Shown piece by piece: positions 15,965 to 24,757 of a stretch of 64,000 bases of DNA. This DNA comes from Candidatus Ruminococcus avistercoris. Its GTDB lineage: Bacteria; Bacillota; Clostridia; Lachnospirales; Lachnospiraceae. The DNA is taken from contig DWVJ01000011.1 of the NCBI GenBank assembly GCA_019120315.1, positions 1 through 64,000 on the forward strand. The letters run 5' to 3'. Position numbers and translations under genes: made by a program. Below the pieces are notes generated by a model that saw only the letters and a program-made list of their open reading frames with translations, did not search any database and was not told the DNA's origin. Numbering within the stretch: the first letter of the stretch is position 1; each line of letters starts with the position of its first letter.

Positions 15965-17116
15965 ATGCGTTTCTTTCATTTGTCAGATCTTCATATCGGA
16001 CGGCATCTGCACGGCTATTCCCTGCTGGAACAGCAAAAGCAGGTTCTGGGACAGGTTCTGCGGTGGGCAGAAGAAAAAAAGCCGGATGCCATTGTGATTG
16101 CCGGTGATATCTACGATAAAGTATCCCCTTCCGGGGAAGCGGTGCTGCTGTTCGACTGGTTTCTGACGGAACTGTCTTTGCTGCGGCCTCAGATTCCGCT
16201 GCTGCTTATCAGCGGTAATCATGACTCTTCCATGCGGCTGAAATACGCCAGCGAGCTGATGAAAAAAAACCGGATTTACGTGGCGGCGCGGACGCCGGAA
16301 GGACAAGAGGAGCATCTGCAGAAGCTGACGCTGACAGACGGATATGGGCCGGTACATTTCTACCTGCTTCCCTATGTGCGCCCTCGGGCGGTGCGCATGG
16401 CGACAGGGGAAATCCATGAGACCGGCTATCAGGAGGCTGTGGCCGGTCTGCTGGACAGAGAACGTCCGGACTGGGGGGAACGAAACGTATTGATTTCTCA
16501 TCAGTTTTATACCGCAGGCTCCTGGAGTCCCTCTGTCAGCGATTCGGAAAGCATCCATGTGGGAGGACTGGACAACGTGGATATCGAAGCGGTCCGCCGT
16601 TTCGATTATGTGGCGCTGGGCCATCTCCACAGCGCGCAGAAGGTGAAGGAGGAGCATATCCGTTACTGTGGATCGCCGATGAAATATTCCGTCAGCGAAT
16701 GGAAACAGCCAAAGGGGATTTTGCTGGTGACCCTGGGAGCCAAAGGGGAACCGCTGCAGCTGGAACCGCTGCCGCTGAAGCCGGACCGGGACGTGGTGCG
16801 GCGCAGGGGAACGCTGGAAGAAGTCCTATCGGGAGGACGCAGCGAGGATTTTATCAGCGTGACGCTGACAGACGAAAAAGAACGGTATCAGCCCCGTGAG
16901 ATCCTGGAAGAGTATTTTCCCTTCCTGCTGGAGATAAAAGTGGAGAACAGCCGTACCAGGAACAGAATTTCCACCGGGGAGGAAATGAAATGGGAGGAAG
17001 ATCCCATGGCGGCCTTTGAGCAGTTTTTCCAGGAGATGCAGGGGCGTGCCATGAGTGAGTCAGAACGAAAAATCCTGGAGGAAACGGTGAGAGAAGCAGG
17101 AGAGGAGGAAGTATGA
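15965..17116 (+). CDS. sbcD: Exonuclease SbcD
   Basis: A 383-residue Mre11-like nuclease subunit: LSDLHIG at the N terminus, AGDIYD, SGNHDS, VLISHQFY, and VALGHLHSAQ, the five phosphoesterase metal motifs. With SbcC it cleaves hairpins and protein-blocked DNA ends. AAGGAGGTA directly precedes the ATG. It overlaps sbcC by four bases (ATGA). Confidence 0.95.
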   Translation: MRFFHLSDLHIGRHLHGYSLLEQQKQVLGQVLRWAEEKKPDAIVIAGDIYDKVSPSGEAVLLFDWFLTELSLLRPQIPLLLISGNHDSSMRLKYASELMKKNRIYVAARTPEGQEEHLQKLTLTDGYGPVHFYLLPYVRPRAVRMATGEIHETGYQEAVAGLLDRERPDWGERNVLISHQFYTAGSWSPSVSDSESIHVGGLDNVDIEAVRRFDYVALGHLHSAQKVKEEHIRYCGSPMKYSVSEWKQPKGILLVTLGAKGEPLQLEPLPLKPDRDVVRRRGTLEEVLSGGRSEDFISVTLTDEKERYQPREILEEYFPFLLEIKVENSRTRNRISTGEEMKWEEDPMAAFEQFFQEMQGRAMSESERKILEETVREAGEEEV

Positions 17117-19602
17117 AGCCTTTAAAACTGGTGATGTCGGCCTTTGGTTCCTATGCCCGGGAGACAACGGTGGATTTTTCGCAGGTACAGCAGGGGATTT
17201 TTCTGGTGACCGGAGATACGGGCGCCGGCAAAACCACCATTTTCGACGCGATCACTTATGCCCTTTATGACCGTACCAGTGGGATGAAAAGGGAAGGCGC
17301 CATGATGCGCAGCCAGTATGCAGCGCCGGCGGTGGAGACTTTCGTGGAATATACCTTTTCTTATCGGGGTGAAACGTATACCGTGCGCCGGAATCCGGAA
17401 TATCAAAGAAAGAAGAAAAGAAAGACCGGCGGAAAGGATGAATTTACCACGGAAAGGGCAAAAGTGTCGCTGATCATGCCGGACGGCAGCGACTGTCCGG
17501 GCAGCAAAAGTCAAATCAATCGGAAGATTGTCGAGATCATCGGTCTGGATGTACAGCAGTTTACCCAGACGGTGATGATTGCCCAGGGGGATTTTCTGAA
17601 ACTTCTCCATGCCCAGTCTCAGGAACGGAAAAAGATTTTCGCAAGGATCTTCAATACAGGGATTTACAGCAGGATTCAGGAGCGGCTGAAAGACCGGGCT
17701 AAAAAGGAGAAGGAGCAGCTGGATGACTGCCAGAAGGCGCTGCTGCGGGAGATGGAGCGCGCGGCCTGTCCGGAAAATTACGGCCGGCGGGATCAGTGGG
17801 AGGATCTAAAAAAATCCGCGCGGCCGGAGGCAGACAGTCTGATGGAGCATCTGGAAGAGATGTGCAGGCTGGATGCGCAGGAGCAGGAACGGACAGCGGC
17901 GCAGATGGAAGAAAAAAACCGGCGTCTGGAAGAGCTGCAGCGTTTCCTGGATGCAGCAGATTCTGTCAATGAACTGTTCCGCCGTTTTGAGCAGGCCGGG
18001 AGGGAAGTGGAAAAACTCCAACGTCAGGCGGAGGATATGAAACAGTTGAAAAGCCGTCTGAAAGCCCTGGAGGATTCCGGGGAGGCGGCGCACAGGGAGG
18101 AGCAGGTAAAGGAACAGCAGGAGATCTGCCGTAAAATCACGCAGCAAAGGCAGATGCAGGAGCAAGCGGTCCGGGATGGGAGGATGCTGCTGGCAGCCTG
18201 TGAAAAATCCGGTGAAGAACTGAAACGTAAGCTTCAGGAGAGTATGGGCAGTCTTCCCCGGGAGCTGGAAAGACAGATGGCAAAACTGGTATCGCTGATC
18301 CAAAAAAGAGAAGAGCTGCGGGAAGAAAAGCAGCGCAGGGATCAGGAAGCTATCCGGTTTAAACAGGATTACGAAGAAGCGTATCATGCTTTTCTGGAGG
18401 AACAGGCCGGCCTGTTGGCCAGAGATCTTCAGGAGGGACAGCCCTGCCCCGTCTGCGGATCTTTGCATCACCCCCGCCCGGCTGGTCTGTCAGCGACAGC
18501 GCCGGATCAGCAGCAGGTGGAACGGAAAAAAAAGAGAATGGAGCAGGCCGTAAGGCAGGCAGACCAGATCCGGGATGTACTGCAGAAAGCGGAAACGGAC
18601 TGCAGCGCAGCACATCAGGAATGCGCCGGTCAGATCGGCCGTGGAGAAGGAAGACTGGAACAGCTGAAAGGGCAGGAGAGTCAGGAAGAAGAAAAAAGAA
18701 GGCAGGCAGAAGAGAAATTTACAGAAGCGCTGGAGCAGGCCGGCCTGTCCCTGGAGCAGTACCGGGAAATCAGAAAACAGGCGGACAAGGCTAGAGAGTG
18801 GAAAGAAGTGCTGGAAATTTACCGGGAAAACAGTATCCGGGCAGATGAAACTTACCGGCGCTGCCGGGAGATGATCGATGGAAAACGAAAGACGGACACT
18901 ACAAAAGCCAGGGAAGAGGCCGGGCAGATAAAAGAAAAGAAGCGGCAGCTGGAAGAAAGAAGCCACCGTCTTTTTGCCCGCTGTCAGAAAAACAGGGAGA
19001 TTGCCCGGCAGATAGACGTTCTGAAAGAGGAGGAAATCAGGAAAACGCAAAGCTATGAAACTGTACTGACGCTGTCCAGGACAGCCAACGGTACCCTCAA
19101 TCAGAGTGTGAAAATGGATTTTGAGACGTATGTTCAGCGGCAGTTTTTCTCTTATGTCATCCGCTGTGCCAATCAACGTTTCCACAGGATGACCTCAGGA
19201 CAGCTTCTGCTGCAGTTAAGAGAGGTGGATCAACTGTCCACTCAGGGGCAGGCCGGGCTGGATCTGGATGTTTACAGTCCGGTGACAGACAGCGTGCGGG
19301 ATGTGAAAACCCTTTCCGGCGGCGAGTCCTTTCTGGCAGCATTGTCCATGGCTCTTGGCATGTCTGATGTGATCAGCAGTATGGCGGGCGCCGTGCGCAT
19401 GGATACCATGTTTATCGATGAGGGATTCGGCTCTCTGGACGAGGAAGCAAGGGAACGAGCGGTTCGTATTCTTAATGAACTGGCCGGCTCCAGACGCCTG
19501 GTGGGCATCATCTCTCATGTGGAGGAATTGAAGGAACAGATTGACCGCAAGCTGGTGGTATCCCGGGGAAAGGAAGGAAGCAGCGTGCACTGGGAAAGGT
19601 AA
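17113..19602 (+). CDS. sbcC: Exonuclease SbcC
   Basis: An 829-residue Rad50-like ATPase. Walker A GDTGAGKTT lies at about residues 36-44. Long coiled coils flank a zinc hook CPVCG near 444-448. The ABC signature LSGGES is near 734, and Walker B MFIDEGFGSLDEEA follows. It is shorter than Escherichia coli SbcC (1048), mainly in the coiled coils, as usual in clostridia. It works with SbcD in repair of DNA ends and hairpins. Confidence 0.95.
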   Translation: MKPLKLVMSAFGSYARETTVDFSQVQQGIFLVTGDTGAGKTTIFDAITYALYDRTSGMKREGAMMRSQYAAPAVETFVEYTFSYRGETYTVRRNPEYQRKKKRKTGGKDEFTTERAKVSLIMPDGSDCPGSKSQINRKIVEIIGLDVQQFTQTVMIAQGDFLKLLHAQSQERKKIFARIFNTGIYSRIQERLKDRAKKEKEQLDDCQKALLREMERAACPENYGRRDQWEDLKKSARPEADSLMEHLEEMCRLDAQEQERTAAQMEEKNRRLEELQRFLDAADSVNELFRRFEQAGREVEKLQRQAEDMKQLKSRLKALEDSGEAAHREEQVKEQQEICRKITQQRQMQEQAVRDGRMLLAACEKSGEELKRKLQESMGSLPRELERQMAKLVSLIQKREELREEKQRRDQEAIRFKQDYEEAYHAFLEEQAGLLARDLQEGQPCPVCGSLHHPRPAGLSATAPDQQQVERKKKRMEQAVRQADQIRDVLQKAETDCSAAHQECAGQIGRGEGRLEQLKGQESQEEEKRRQAEEKFTEALEQAGLSLEQYREIRKQADKAREWKEVLEIYRENSIRADETYRRCREMIDGKRKTDTTKAREEAGQIKEKKRQLEERSHRLFARCQKNREIARQIDVLKEEEIRKTQSYETVLTLSRTANGTLNQSVKMDFETYVQRQFFSYVIRCANQRFHRMTSGQLLLQLREVDQLSTQGQAGLDLDVYSPVTDSVRDVKTLSGGESFLAALSMALGMSDVISSMAGAVRMDTMFIDEGFGSLDEEARERAVRILNELAGSRRLVGIISHVEELKEQIDRKLVVSRGKEGSSVHWER

Positions 19603-19604
19603 AG

Positions 19605-19637
19605 AAGCCGGAAGCGTTTAACGCTTCCGGCTTTCTC
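19605..19637. terminator. Bidirectional terminator between sbcC and the PocR regulator
   Basis: A 12-bp stem (AAGCCGGAAGCG at 19605-19616 with CGCTTCCGGCTT at 19622-19633) and a 5-base loop, with TTTCT to the right and CTTTACC on the leftward strand. It overlaps the stop codon of the leftward AraC-type gene. Confidence 0.8.
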
Positions 19638-20841
19638 TGTATTTTTTGGGCGTCATACCCACATAGCTTTTAAAGATTTTGGTGAAATAGCTCTGATCTT
19701 CGAAACCGCACATATTGGCAATCTGTACGATGCTCAGTTTTTCATCAGAAAACAAAAGCTTGCTTTTTTCAATGCGTACCTTGTTTATGTAATTGGTAAT
19801 GGTTTCGCCCGTCTCTTTTTTGAAAATACTGCACAGATAAGTCTTGCTCAGATACGTTTTGGAAGCAATCTCATCCAGCGTCAGCTTGTTTTGGTAATGG
19901 GTCTGAATATATTTGTCCACTTTGTGAATGGTCTCCGCGTGTTTCAGACGGTCATAGTCAAAGGTGGTGGAGATGAAGCTGTGCATGACATTGGACACCC
20001 ATGCGCTGAGGTCTTCTATAGTCCGGAAGGTGTCGATGTGCTTCAGGGAATTCTGGGTAATCAGATCCACCTTCTCCATGTCGGCGCCGGCGTCAAGAGC
20101 CGTCCGGGAGATGACGATCATCAGTTCGGTGATCCTGGGCTTGATGGCTTCCAGATTGGAATTATTGGCCACGTAGATATAGGCCAGGATCTGGTTGAGG
20201 ACATTTTCTGCCTCTTCTTTGTCGCGGTTGCGGATGGCGGAACGCAGCCGCCGCTCCTGGGTGATAGGATAGGTGTAATAATCATTGTCACTGAAGCTTT
20301 TAATTTTTTCCGCATAAATATTGTTCAGCAAAGACTCCTGGCTGTAAAAATACCGGCCGGCCCTGCCGTGGGAGATGCCGGAGATATAGGAAGTGATGGC
20401 GGACATCACCTCTGCCAGACTCTGGATCTTTTCCGGCGGATAACAGGGCATGGAAGCCACCACTTTGCGCAGATCGGAGTGAGGGATCTCTGACAGATAA
20501 TCGTCCATGTTTCCCATACACAGCGGTCCGGCTACGATGCCGCCGGACAGATTGCCCTTCTCATCGGAGATAAAAGTGGCAACCAGCACCAGCCCCAGAT
20601 TACAGAAGTATATGTACATACCGTCCCAGCGGTATGCCTCCTGACAGCCGTGGATAAAGGCGTTGATTCCGTAACATTTTGAGGACAGATATTTTTCGCA
20701 GGTTTTGCAAAGTTTGGAGGTAACGTCCTGCTCCAGATACAACTTGTTGTTGGTACAGTCCACCGGGATACAGTGGATATCAAATAATGTTTCGAAATGG
20801 CGGCAGTATTTCTGCGCCTGCTTGATTAATATGGAATCCAT
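19618..20841 (-). CDS. PocR-domain AraC-family regulator
   Basis: A 407-residue regulator. Residues ~1-160 form a PocR-type sensory domain (CKTCEKYLSSKC cysteines, then CHXG-like FIHGCQEAYRWDG and YFCNLGLVLVA). The middle part is helical. Residues ~300-405 are the double AraC helix-turn-helix (LDEIASKTYLSKTYLCSIFKKETGETI, then IANMCGFEDQSYFTKIFKSYVGMTPKKYR). PocR domains bind small alcohols or hydrocarbon derivatives in known cases. It lies 3' of a UroD/MtaA-like gene on the same strand, which it probably controls together with distant targets. Confidence 0.9.
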   Translation of the reverse strand: MDSILIKQAQKYCRHFETLFDIHCIPVDCTNNKLYLEQDVTSKLCKTCEKYLSSKCYGINAFIHGCQEAYRWDGMYIYFCNLGLVLVATFISDEKGNLSGGIVAGPLCMGNMDDYLSEIPHSDLRKVVASMPCYPPEKIQSLAEVMSAITSYISGISHGRAGRYFYSQESLLNNIYAEKIKSFSDNDYYTYPITQERRLRSAIRNRDKEEAENVLNQILAYIYVANNSNLEAIKPRITELMIVISRTALDAGADMEKVDLITQNSLKHIDTFRTIEDLSAWVSNVMHSFISTTFDYDRLKHAETIHKVDKYIQTHYQNKLTLDEIASKTYLSKTYLCSIFKKETGETITNYINKVRIEKSKLLFSDEKLSIVQIANMCGFEDQSYFTKIFKSYVGMTPKKYRESRKR

Positions 20842-20957
20842 AATTTTTGCACGTTCTTTCTGTTTTTGTAATTATGTTAGGTATAGTATAAACATATCAT
20901 AAGATAAAAAAAAGAGCAAAGGTTTTATAAAAATTTTCAGCAAAGGCAGCCAAATGG

Positions 20958-20989
20958 AAAAAGGACAGCCGGTAATGAATCGGCTGTCC
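20958..20989 (-). terminator. Terminator of the UroD/MtaA-like gene
   Basis: On the minus strand a 9-bp stem (GGACAGCCG with CGGCTGTCC) is followed by TTTTT. It separates the methyltransferase-like gene from the regulator downstream. Confidence 0.85.
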
Positions 20990-21022
20990 AGGAGGAATGG
21001 GGTCACAAAACCCAGGAAAAGT

Positions 21023-22051
21023 TTACATAATAATATCGAGGAGACGCTGTCTGTAATAGAAAGATTCTACGGTATCAAAGAAAGCGTCGATATTTTCAAA
21101 TTCTGTCAGCGGCGGGATGTCGCAGCCGGAGGAAATTACAAAATTGCGGAAATCCTTGCATTCCTCCAGCAGGCGAACCGTTTCAATCCGTACAGACTGG
21201 GGCGTTCCGTTGCGAAACTGCTGGGAGGGACTGATATTTCCCATAGCTACGCAGTCGGCTGGCATCTTCTCCAGCATATCTTTCATCTGTACAGCATCGC
21301 CGAAGTGAAAGACACGGCAGCCGGTGTCCAGGATGCTGTCAATCAGCTGCAACGCATAATTACCGCAGTTGTGATAGACGATGATGAATCCCTGCTCCTG
21401 TGTGGCTTCCACGATTTCCTTTACGTATTCCGTGGAAAATTCCTGAATCAGCTGGGGCGAGAGAATGCCGGCCAGCGGTTCCGCCATGATGATTCCGTGT
21501 GCGCCCACTTCTTTGTAGGCTTTGATATAGTCGATCAGAAAATCGGTGGATTTTCTCAGCAGCGTATGCACCAGATCCGGATCTTCATAGCACAGGGGCA
21601 TGATCTCGTTGATATCGGCCAGGCGTCCGGCCAGAGAAAAGGGCCCGGCACAGCCGGCGAAGACCGGACGGTCAGTGATCAGTTTCAGCGCTTTTCTCAC
21701 CCCTTCAATGTAGATCCCGGTGCGTCCCGCTCCCACCGGGGGAATCTGCAGATCATCTGCATCTTCTTGAGTTTCCACGATTTTGCCGATGATGGTGGGC
21801 ACTTCGTCGGCGGCGTACACTGTCCGGGCGCCGAATGCCTCCGCCTCCACAGAGAGATCCATGAAGCTGGCAACGGCCGGCATGGGATATTTGTCAGCCA
21901 GCATTTTCATGCCCAGCGCCTGATAGTTGCTGGTGGTTACCAGTTCCTTGACCGTTACATATAATAACTGAACTGAAGGGAAAGAAAGCAGAGGAAAAGC
22001 TTTCTTATCTTCCTGGTAAATCAGCCGGTCGATCCATTTGTACATGTTCAT
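21023..22051 (-). CDS. UroD/MtaA-family methyltransferase-like protein
   Basis: A 342-residue member of the uroporphyrinogen-decarboxylase superfamily. It has the zinc-thiol signature HNCG (within IVYHNCGNYAL) and a later Cys in ISSGCDIPP, as in MtaA/CmuA-type corrinoid methyltransferases, and lacks an obvious haem-pathway context. The inferred role is methyl transfer from a methylated corrinoid or methylated substrate. No corrinoid protein is adjacent. The ATG at 22051 is chosen because GGAGGG lies seven bases upstream; a TTG at 22066 sits on the ribosome site itself. Its neighbour is a PocR/AraC regulator. Confidence 0.82.
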   Translation of the reverse strand: MNMYKWIDRLIYQEDKKAFPLLSFPSVQLLYVTVKELVTTSNYQALGMKMLADKYPMPAVASFMDLSVEAEAFGARTVYAADEVPTIIGKIVETQEDADDLQIPPVGAGRTGIYIEGVRKALKLITDRPVFAGCAGPFSLAGRLADINEIMPLCYEDPDLVHTLLRKSTDFLIDYIKAYKEVGAHGIIMAEPLAGILSPQLIQEFSTEYVKEIVEATQEQGFIIVYHNCGNYALQLIDSILDTGCRVFHFGDAVQMKDMLEKMPADCVAMGNISPSQQFRNGTPQSVRIETVRLLEECKDFRNFVISSGCDIPPLTEFENIDAFFDTVESFYYRQRLLDIIM

Positions 22052-22274
22052 AAGCATACCCTCCAAGTCATACTAGTGTCTTTGAAATATCATTATAATA
22101 TTATCGAAATGTAAAAATCTATAGCAATAAAATATGCTTTTTAAGATAATATTATTATAAAAATGGTTCAATAAAAATATATTTAAGATTCAATAATTAG
22201 AAGGGTGCTTGAACATGAAACAGATTGTGTTATAATGAAGTCGTAGCAAGACAATGAAAAGAGAGGTAAGAAAA

Positions 22275-23144
22275 TTGAGATACGAAGGACTGGTATACAG
22301 ACCCCCCAGCGAGGCCAGAAGTCTGATCGTGCAGGTGACAATCGGCTGTGCTCACAATAAGTGCACTTTCTGCACCATGTATAAAGATAAACAATTCCGG
22401 GTAAGAAAGAAAGAAGAGGTACTGGAAGATTTCCAGATGGCTTATGACACATATGGCGATCGGATCCGCCGGATTTTCCTGGCGGACGGAGACGCGCTTA
22501 TCGTCAGGACGCCGGATCTGTTGGATATTCTGAATTTTATCCGGGAAAAATTCCCCTCCACAGAGCGGGTGACTTCCTATGGGACGCCGGGAGATATTTT
22601 GAGAAAATCAGAAGAAGAGTTGAAGTCGCTGGCCAGGGCAGGACTGGACATGGTTTATATGGGAGCGGAATCCGGCGATGCGGTGACGCTGGAAAGGATC
22701 AATAAAGGCGTGACCAGAGAAGAAATCATCGAAGCGGGACAGAAACTGCGCCGCTGCGGGATCCGTTCTTCCATTACATTGATTTCCGGTCTTGGGGGCC
22801 GGGAGCGCAAGAGGGAGCATGCGGTGGAATCGGCGAAGCTGATCAGCGCGATCAAACCGGATTATGTGGGATTTCTCACTCTGATGCTGGATGAGTCCAC
22901 GGAAATCTACCGACAGATCCAGGCAGGAGAAATGGAGCTTCTGACGCCGGAGGAAGTGGTGGAAGAGATGCGGCTGTTTCTTACCAACGTGGATTCCCAG
23001 GGGACGGTGTTCCGCGCCAATCACGCATCCAATTACGTGATCCTGAAGGGAAATCTCAACGAGGATATTGAAGAAATGCTTCAGAGGCTGGATGAAGTGG
23101 AGAAGGCCGGAAAATACCGGCCGGAGAGAGTCAGAGGATTATAG
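22275..23144 (+). CDS. Radical SAM protein
   Basis: A ~289-residue radical SAM enzyme with the cluster motif IGCAHNKCTFC, spaced C-x4-C-x2-C rather than the classical C-x3-C-x2-C, followed by FLADGDAL and YMGAESGD blocks and a TIM-barrel-like body. The substrate is unknown. A TTG at 22275 with AGAGAGG eight bases upstream fits the usual start (RYEGLVYRPP) better than the ATG at 22254. A promoter (TTGAAC, 16 bp, TATAAT) lies just upstream. It is co-directional with a YqeY-like gene 12 bp downstream. Confidence 0.85.
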   Translation: MRYEGLVYRPPSEARSLIVQVTIGCAHNKCTFCTMYKDKQFRVRKKEEVLEDFQMAYDTYGDRIRRIFLADGDALIVRTPDLLDILNFIREKFPSTERVTSYGTPGDILRKSEEELKSLARAGLDMVYMGAESGDAVTLERINKGVTREEIIEAGQKLRRCGIRSSITLISGLGGRERKREHAVESAKLISAIKPDYVGFLTLMLDESTEIYRQIQAGEMELLTPEEVVEEMRLFLTNVDSQGTVFRANHASNYVILKGNLNEDIEEMLQRLDEVEKAGKYRPERVRGL

Positions 23145-23156
23145 GAGGAAATAAAA

Positions 23157-23594
23157 ATGCAGCTGGAAACAATGAGAAAAGATATGGTGGCCGCCATGAA
23201 AGCCCATGACAAGGTGCGCAAGGAGGCTGTCTCTTCGCTGATATCGGCGGTGAAAAAAGCGGCCATCGACGCGGGCTGCCGGGATGATATTCCGGAGAGT
23301 ATGGTGGATCAGGTGATTTTAAAAGAACTGAAAACGGTGAAGGAGCAGGTGGATACCTGTCCGGATTCCAGACAGGATCTGAAGGAAGAGTATCAGGCGC
23401 GGTATAACATTATTCAGGAATACGCCCCGAAACTTCTGACGGAAGATGAGATCCAGGCGGTTCTGGAAGAAAAGTTTTCGGATCTTCTGTCCACAAAAAA
23501 CAAGGGACAGATTATGAAGGCTGTCATGGGAGAACTGAAAGGAAAAGCAGACGGCAAAGTGATCAATCAGGTCGTTGCCAGACTGTGCCAGTGA
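23157..23594 (+). CDS. GatB/YqeY domain protein
   Basis: A 145-residue helical protein of the YqeY family, related to the tail of the GatB amidotransferase: KAHDKVRKEAVSSLISAVKKA, then LLTEDEIQAVLEE and MKAVMGELKGKADGKVIN. It is thought to bind tRNA or assist amidotransferase-like functions, but its role is not settled. GGAGG precedes the ATG. It lies 12 bp after the radical SAM gene and 50 bp before the PHP gene, likely in one operon. Confidence 0.9.
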   Translation: MQLETMRKDMVAAMKAHDKVRKEAVSSLISAVKKAAIDAGCRDDIPESMVDQVILKELKTVKEQVDTCPDSRQDLKEEYQARYNIIQEYAPKLLTEDEIQAVLEEKFSDLLSTKNKGQIMKAVMGELKGKADGKVINQVVARLCQ

Positions 23595-23644
23595 GATTCT
23601 GGAACCGGTATGGGCGACGGAAATGGGAAATGTGGTGAGGAAAA

Positions 23645-24421
23645 ATGAAATTCGATATGCACTGTCACACCAAGGAAGGATCCATGGACGGAAAGGTCCC
23701 CATCGAGGATTATATCATCCGTCTCAAGGAACTGGGCTTTAAAGGAATGCTGGTTTCCGATCACAACACGTACAATGGATACCGGAAATGGAAAAATGAT
23801 ATCAAAGGAGAGCGGCATAAGGATTTTGTCGTGCTGAAAGGAATCGAGTACGATACCATTGATGCCGGCCATATCCTGGTGATTATGCCGGAGGGTGTAA
23901 AGATACGGATATTGGAACTGCGAGGGCTGCCGGTGCGGATTCTGATCGATGTGGTGCACAAAAACGGAGGTATCCTGGGACCGGCACATCCCTGCGGCGA
24001 ACGATATCTGAGTATCGTCAACACCAGAAAAAAGAGAAGCAAAGACGCAGTTTTGCGTAAATTTGATTTTATCGAAACATTCAATGCCTGTGAATCGCAG
24101 GAGAGCAACGATGCGGCCCGGAAGCTGGCGGAACATTTCATGAAGCCGGGATTTGGCGGCAGCGATTCCCATCGCTATGATTGTATCGGAACAGCCTACA
24201 CGGAACTGCCCCGTGAGATCCGCAGGGAGTCCGATCTGATCCGTTATATTCAAAGCGGCGGGGAGGTATCCTGCGGAGGCGCTCTTTATAATAAAACGAC
24301 CAAGGATAAGATGGGAAAATGGCATCAGATTCTGGTGCAGTCTTTCTATCTGTACAACAGGACGGCAAGTCTGTACCGGAAACATAAAAGAAAAAAAGAA
24401 CTGAAAAAACTTCATGTATGA
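23645..24421 (+). CDS. PHP-domain phosphoesterase
   Basis: A 258-residue PHP protein: MHCHTKEGS at the N terminus, VSDHNTYNGY, KGIEYD, GPAHPCGE, and GGSDSHRYDCIGTAYTE near the end, covering the metal-binding histidines and aspartates. PHP enzymes act as phosphatases or phosphodiesterases on small phosphates or nucleic acids; the substrate is unknown. The C-terminal 30 residues are very basic. A terminator follows immediately. Confidence 0.88.
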   Translation: MKFDMHCHTKEGSMDGKVPIEDYIIRLKELGFKGMLVSDHNTYNGYRKWKNDIKGERHKDFVVLKGIEYDTIDAGHILVIMPEGVKIRILELRGLPVRILIDVVHKNGGILGPAHPCGERYLSIVNTRKKRSKDAVLRKFDFIETFNACESQESNDAARKLAEHFMKPGFGGSDSHRYDCIGTAYTELPREIRRESDLIRYIQSGGEVSCGGALYNKTTKDKMGKWHQILVQSFYLYNRTASLYRKHKRKKELKKLHV

Positions 24422-24424
24422 GCA

Positions 24425-24470
24425 CAAAAAAGGAACTATCAGATTAACCACTTCTGACAGTTCCTTTTAA
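24425..24470. terminator. Bidirectional terminator
   Basis: A stem of ~15 bp (AAAAGGAACT.TCAGA with TCTGA.AGTTCCTTTT, one mismatch at 24438/24458), with T4 to the right and T6 on the minus strand. It ends the PHP operon from the left and the micro-ORF transcript from the right. Confidence 0.85.
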
Positions 24471-24525
24471 CGTTCATTGTCCATTGGAATGTACCTCAAA
24501 TCATAAATTTTTCTTTGGTTTTAGT

Positions 24526-24558
24526 TTACGTTTTTGGTGGTCTGTACCTTCCTTTCAT
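24526..24558 (-). CDS. Micro-ORF B, 10 residues ending PPKT
   Basis: A 33-nt ORF encoding MKGRYRPPKT followed by TAA. It is the second of two tandem copies 52 bp apart in the same transcript. The copies share Met-Lys, Pro-Pro-Lys-Thr and the stop, and the difference in the second Pro codon (CCA/CCG) is synonymous. The ribosome site is weak. It could be a signalling or regulatory peptide, a leader whose Pro-Pro run slows ribosomes, or the coding look may hide an RNA motif. I know no family for it. Confidence 0.45.
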   Translation of the reverse strand: MKGRYRPPKT

Positions 24559-24577
24559 AAAATTTTGGGGTAAATCT

Positions 24578-24610
24578 TTACGTTTTCGGTGGTCCGTCCT
24601 CCTGTTTCAT
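24578..24610 (-). CDS. Micro-ORF A, 10 residues ending PPKT
   Basis: A 33-nt ORF encoding MKQEDGPPKT followed by TAA, 18 bases from the predicted start of transcription. It resembles micro-ORF B in length and in its last four residues but differs at residues 3-6. The upstream AAGAAAT is a poor ribosome site. An internal GGAGG (codons 3-5) is not followed by a start at useful spacing. Confidence 0.45.
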   Translation of the reverse strand: MKQEDGPPKT

Positions 24611-24634
24611 AATATTTCTTAATTAGATGGTTTT

Positions 24635-24663
24635 ATTATATCTGATAAAAAACAAAAAGTCAA
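24635..24663 (-). promoter_or_regulatory. Promoter of the micro-ORF transcript
   Basis: On the minus strand TTGACT (plus 24658-24663), 17-bp spacer, TATAAT (plus 24635-24640). Transcription would start near 24628 and stop at the terminator near 24425, giving an RNA of about 200 nt. Confidence 0.7.
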
Positions 24664-24757
24664 GAAAAATATTCAAAAATAATAAAAAAACAGAATGTTA
24701 ACAGATTGAAAAGTAAAAATAATATAAAAATTCTGAAAAATATTAACAGTCTAAATT

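Noticed and set aside
18000-18900. Long leftward open frames inside sbcC
   Set aside because: Shadows of the coiled-coil coding bias of sbcC; no start signals or domains.
22093-22160. AT-rich inverted repeat upstream of the MtaA-like gene
   Set aside because: Made only of A/T with a two-base offset; such pairings are expected in an AT-rich promoter gap.
24526-24610. Reading the 52-bp tandem repeat as a CRISPR array
   Set aside because: Only two units, low identity between spacers and repeats, no cas genes in the window.
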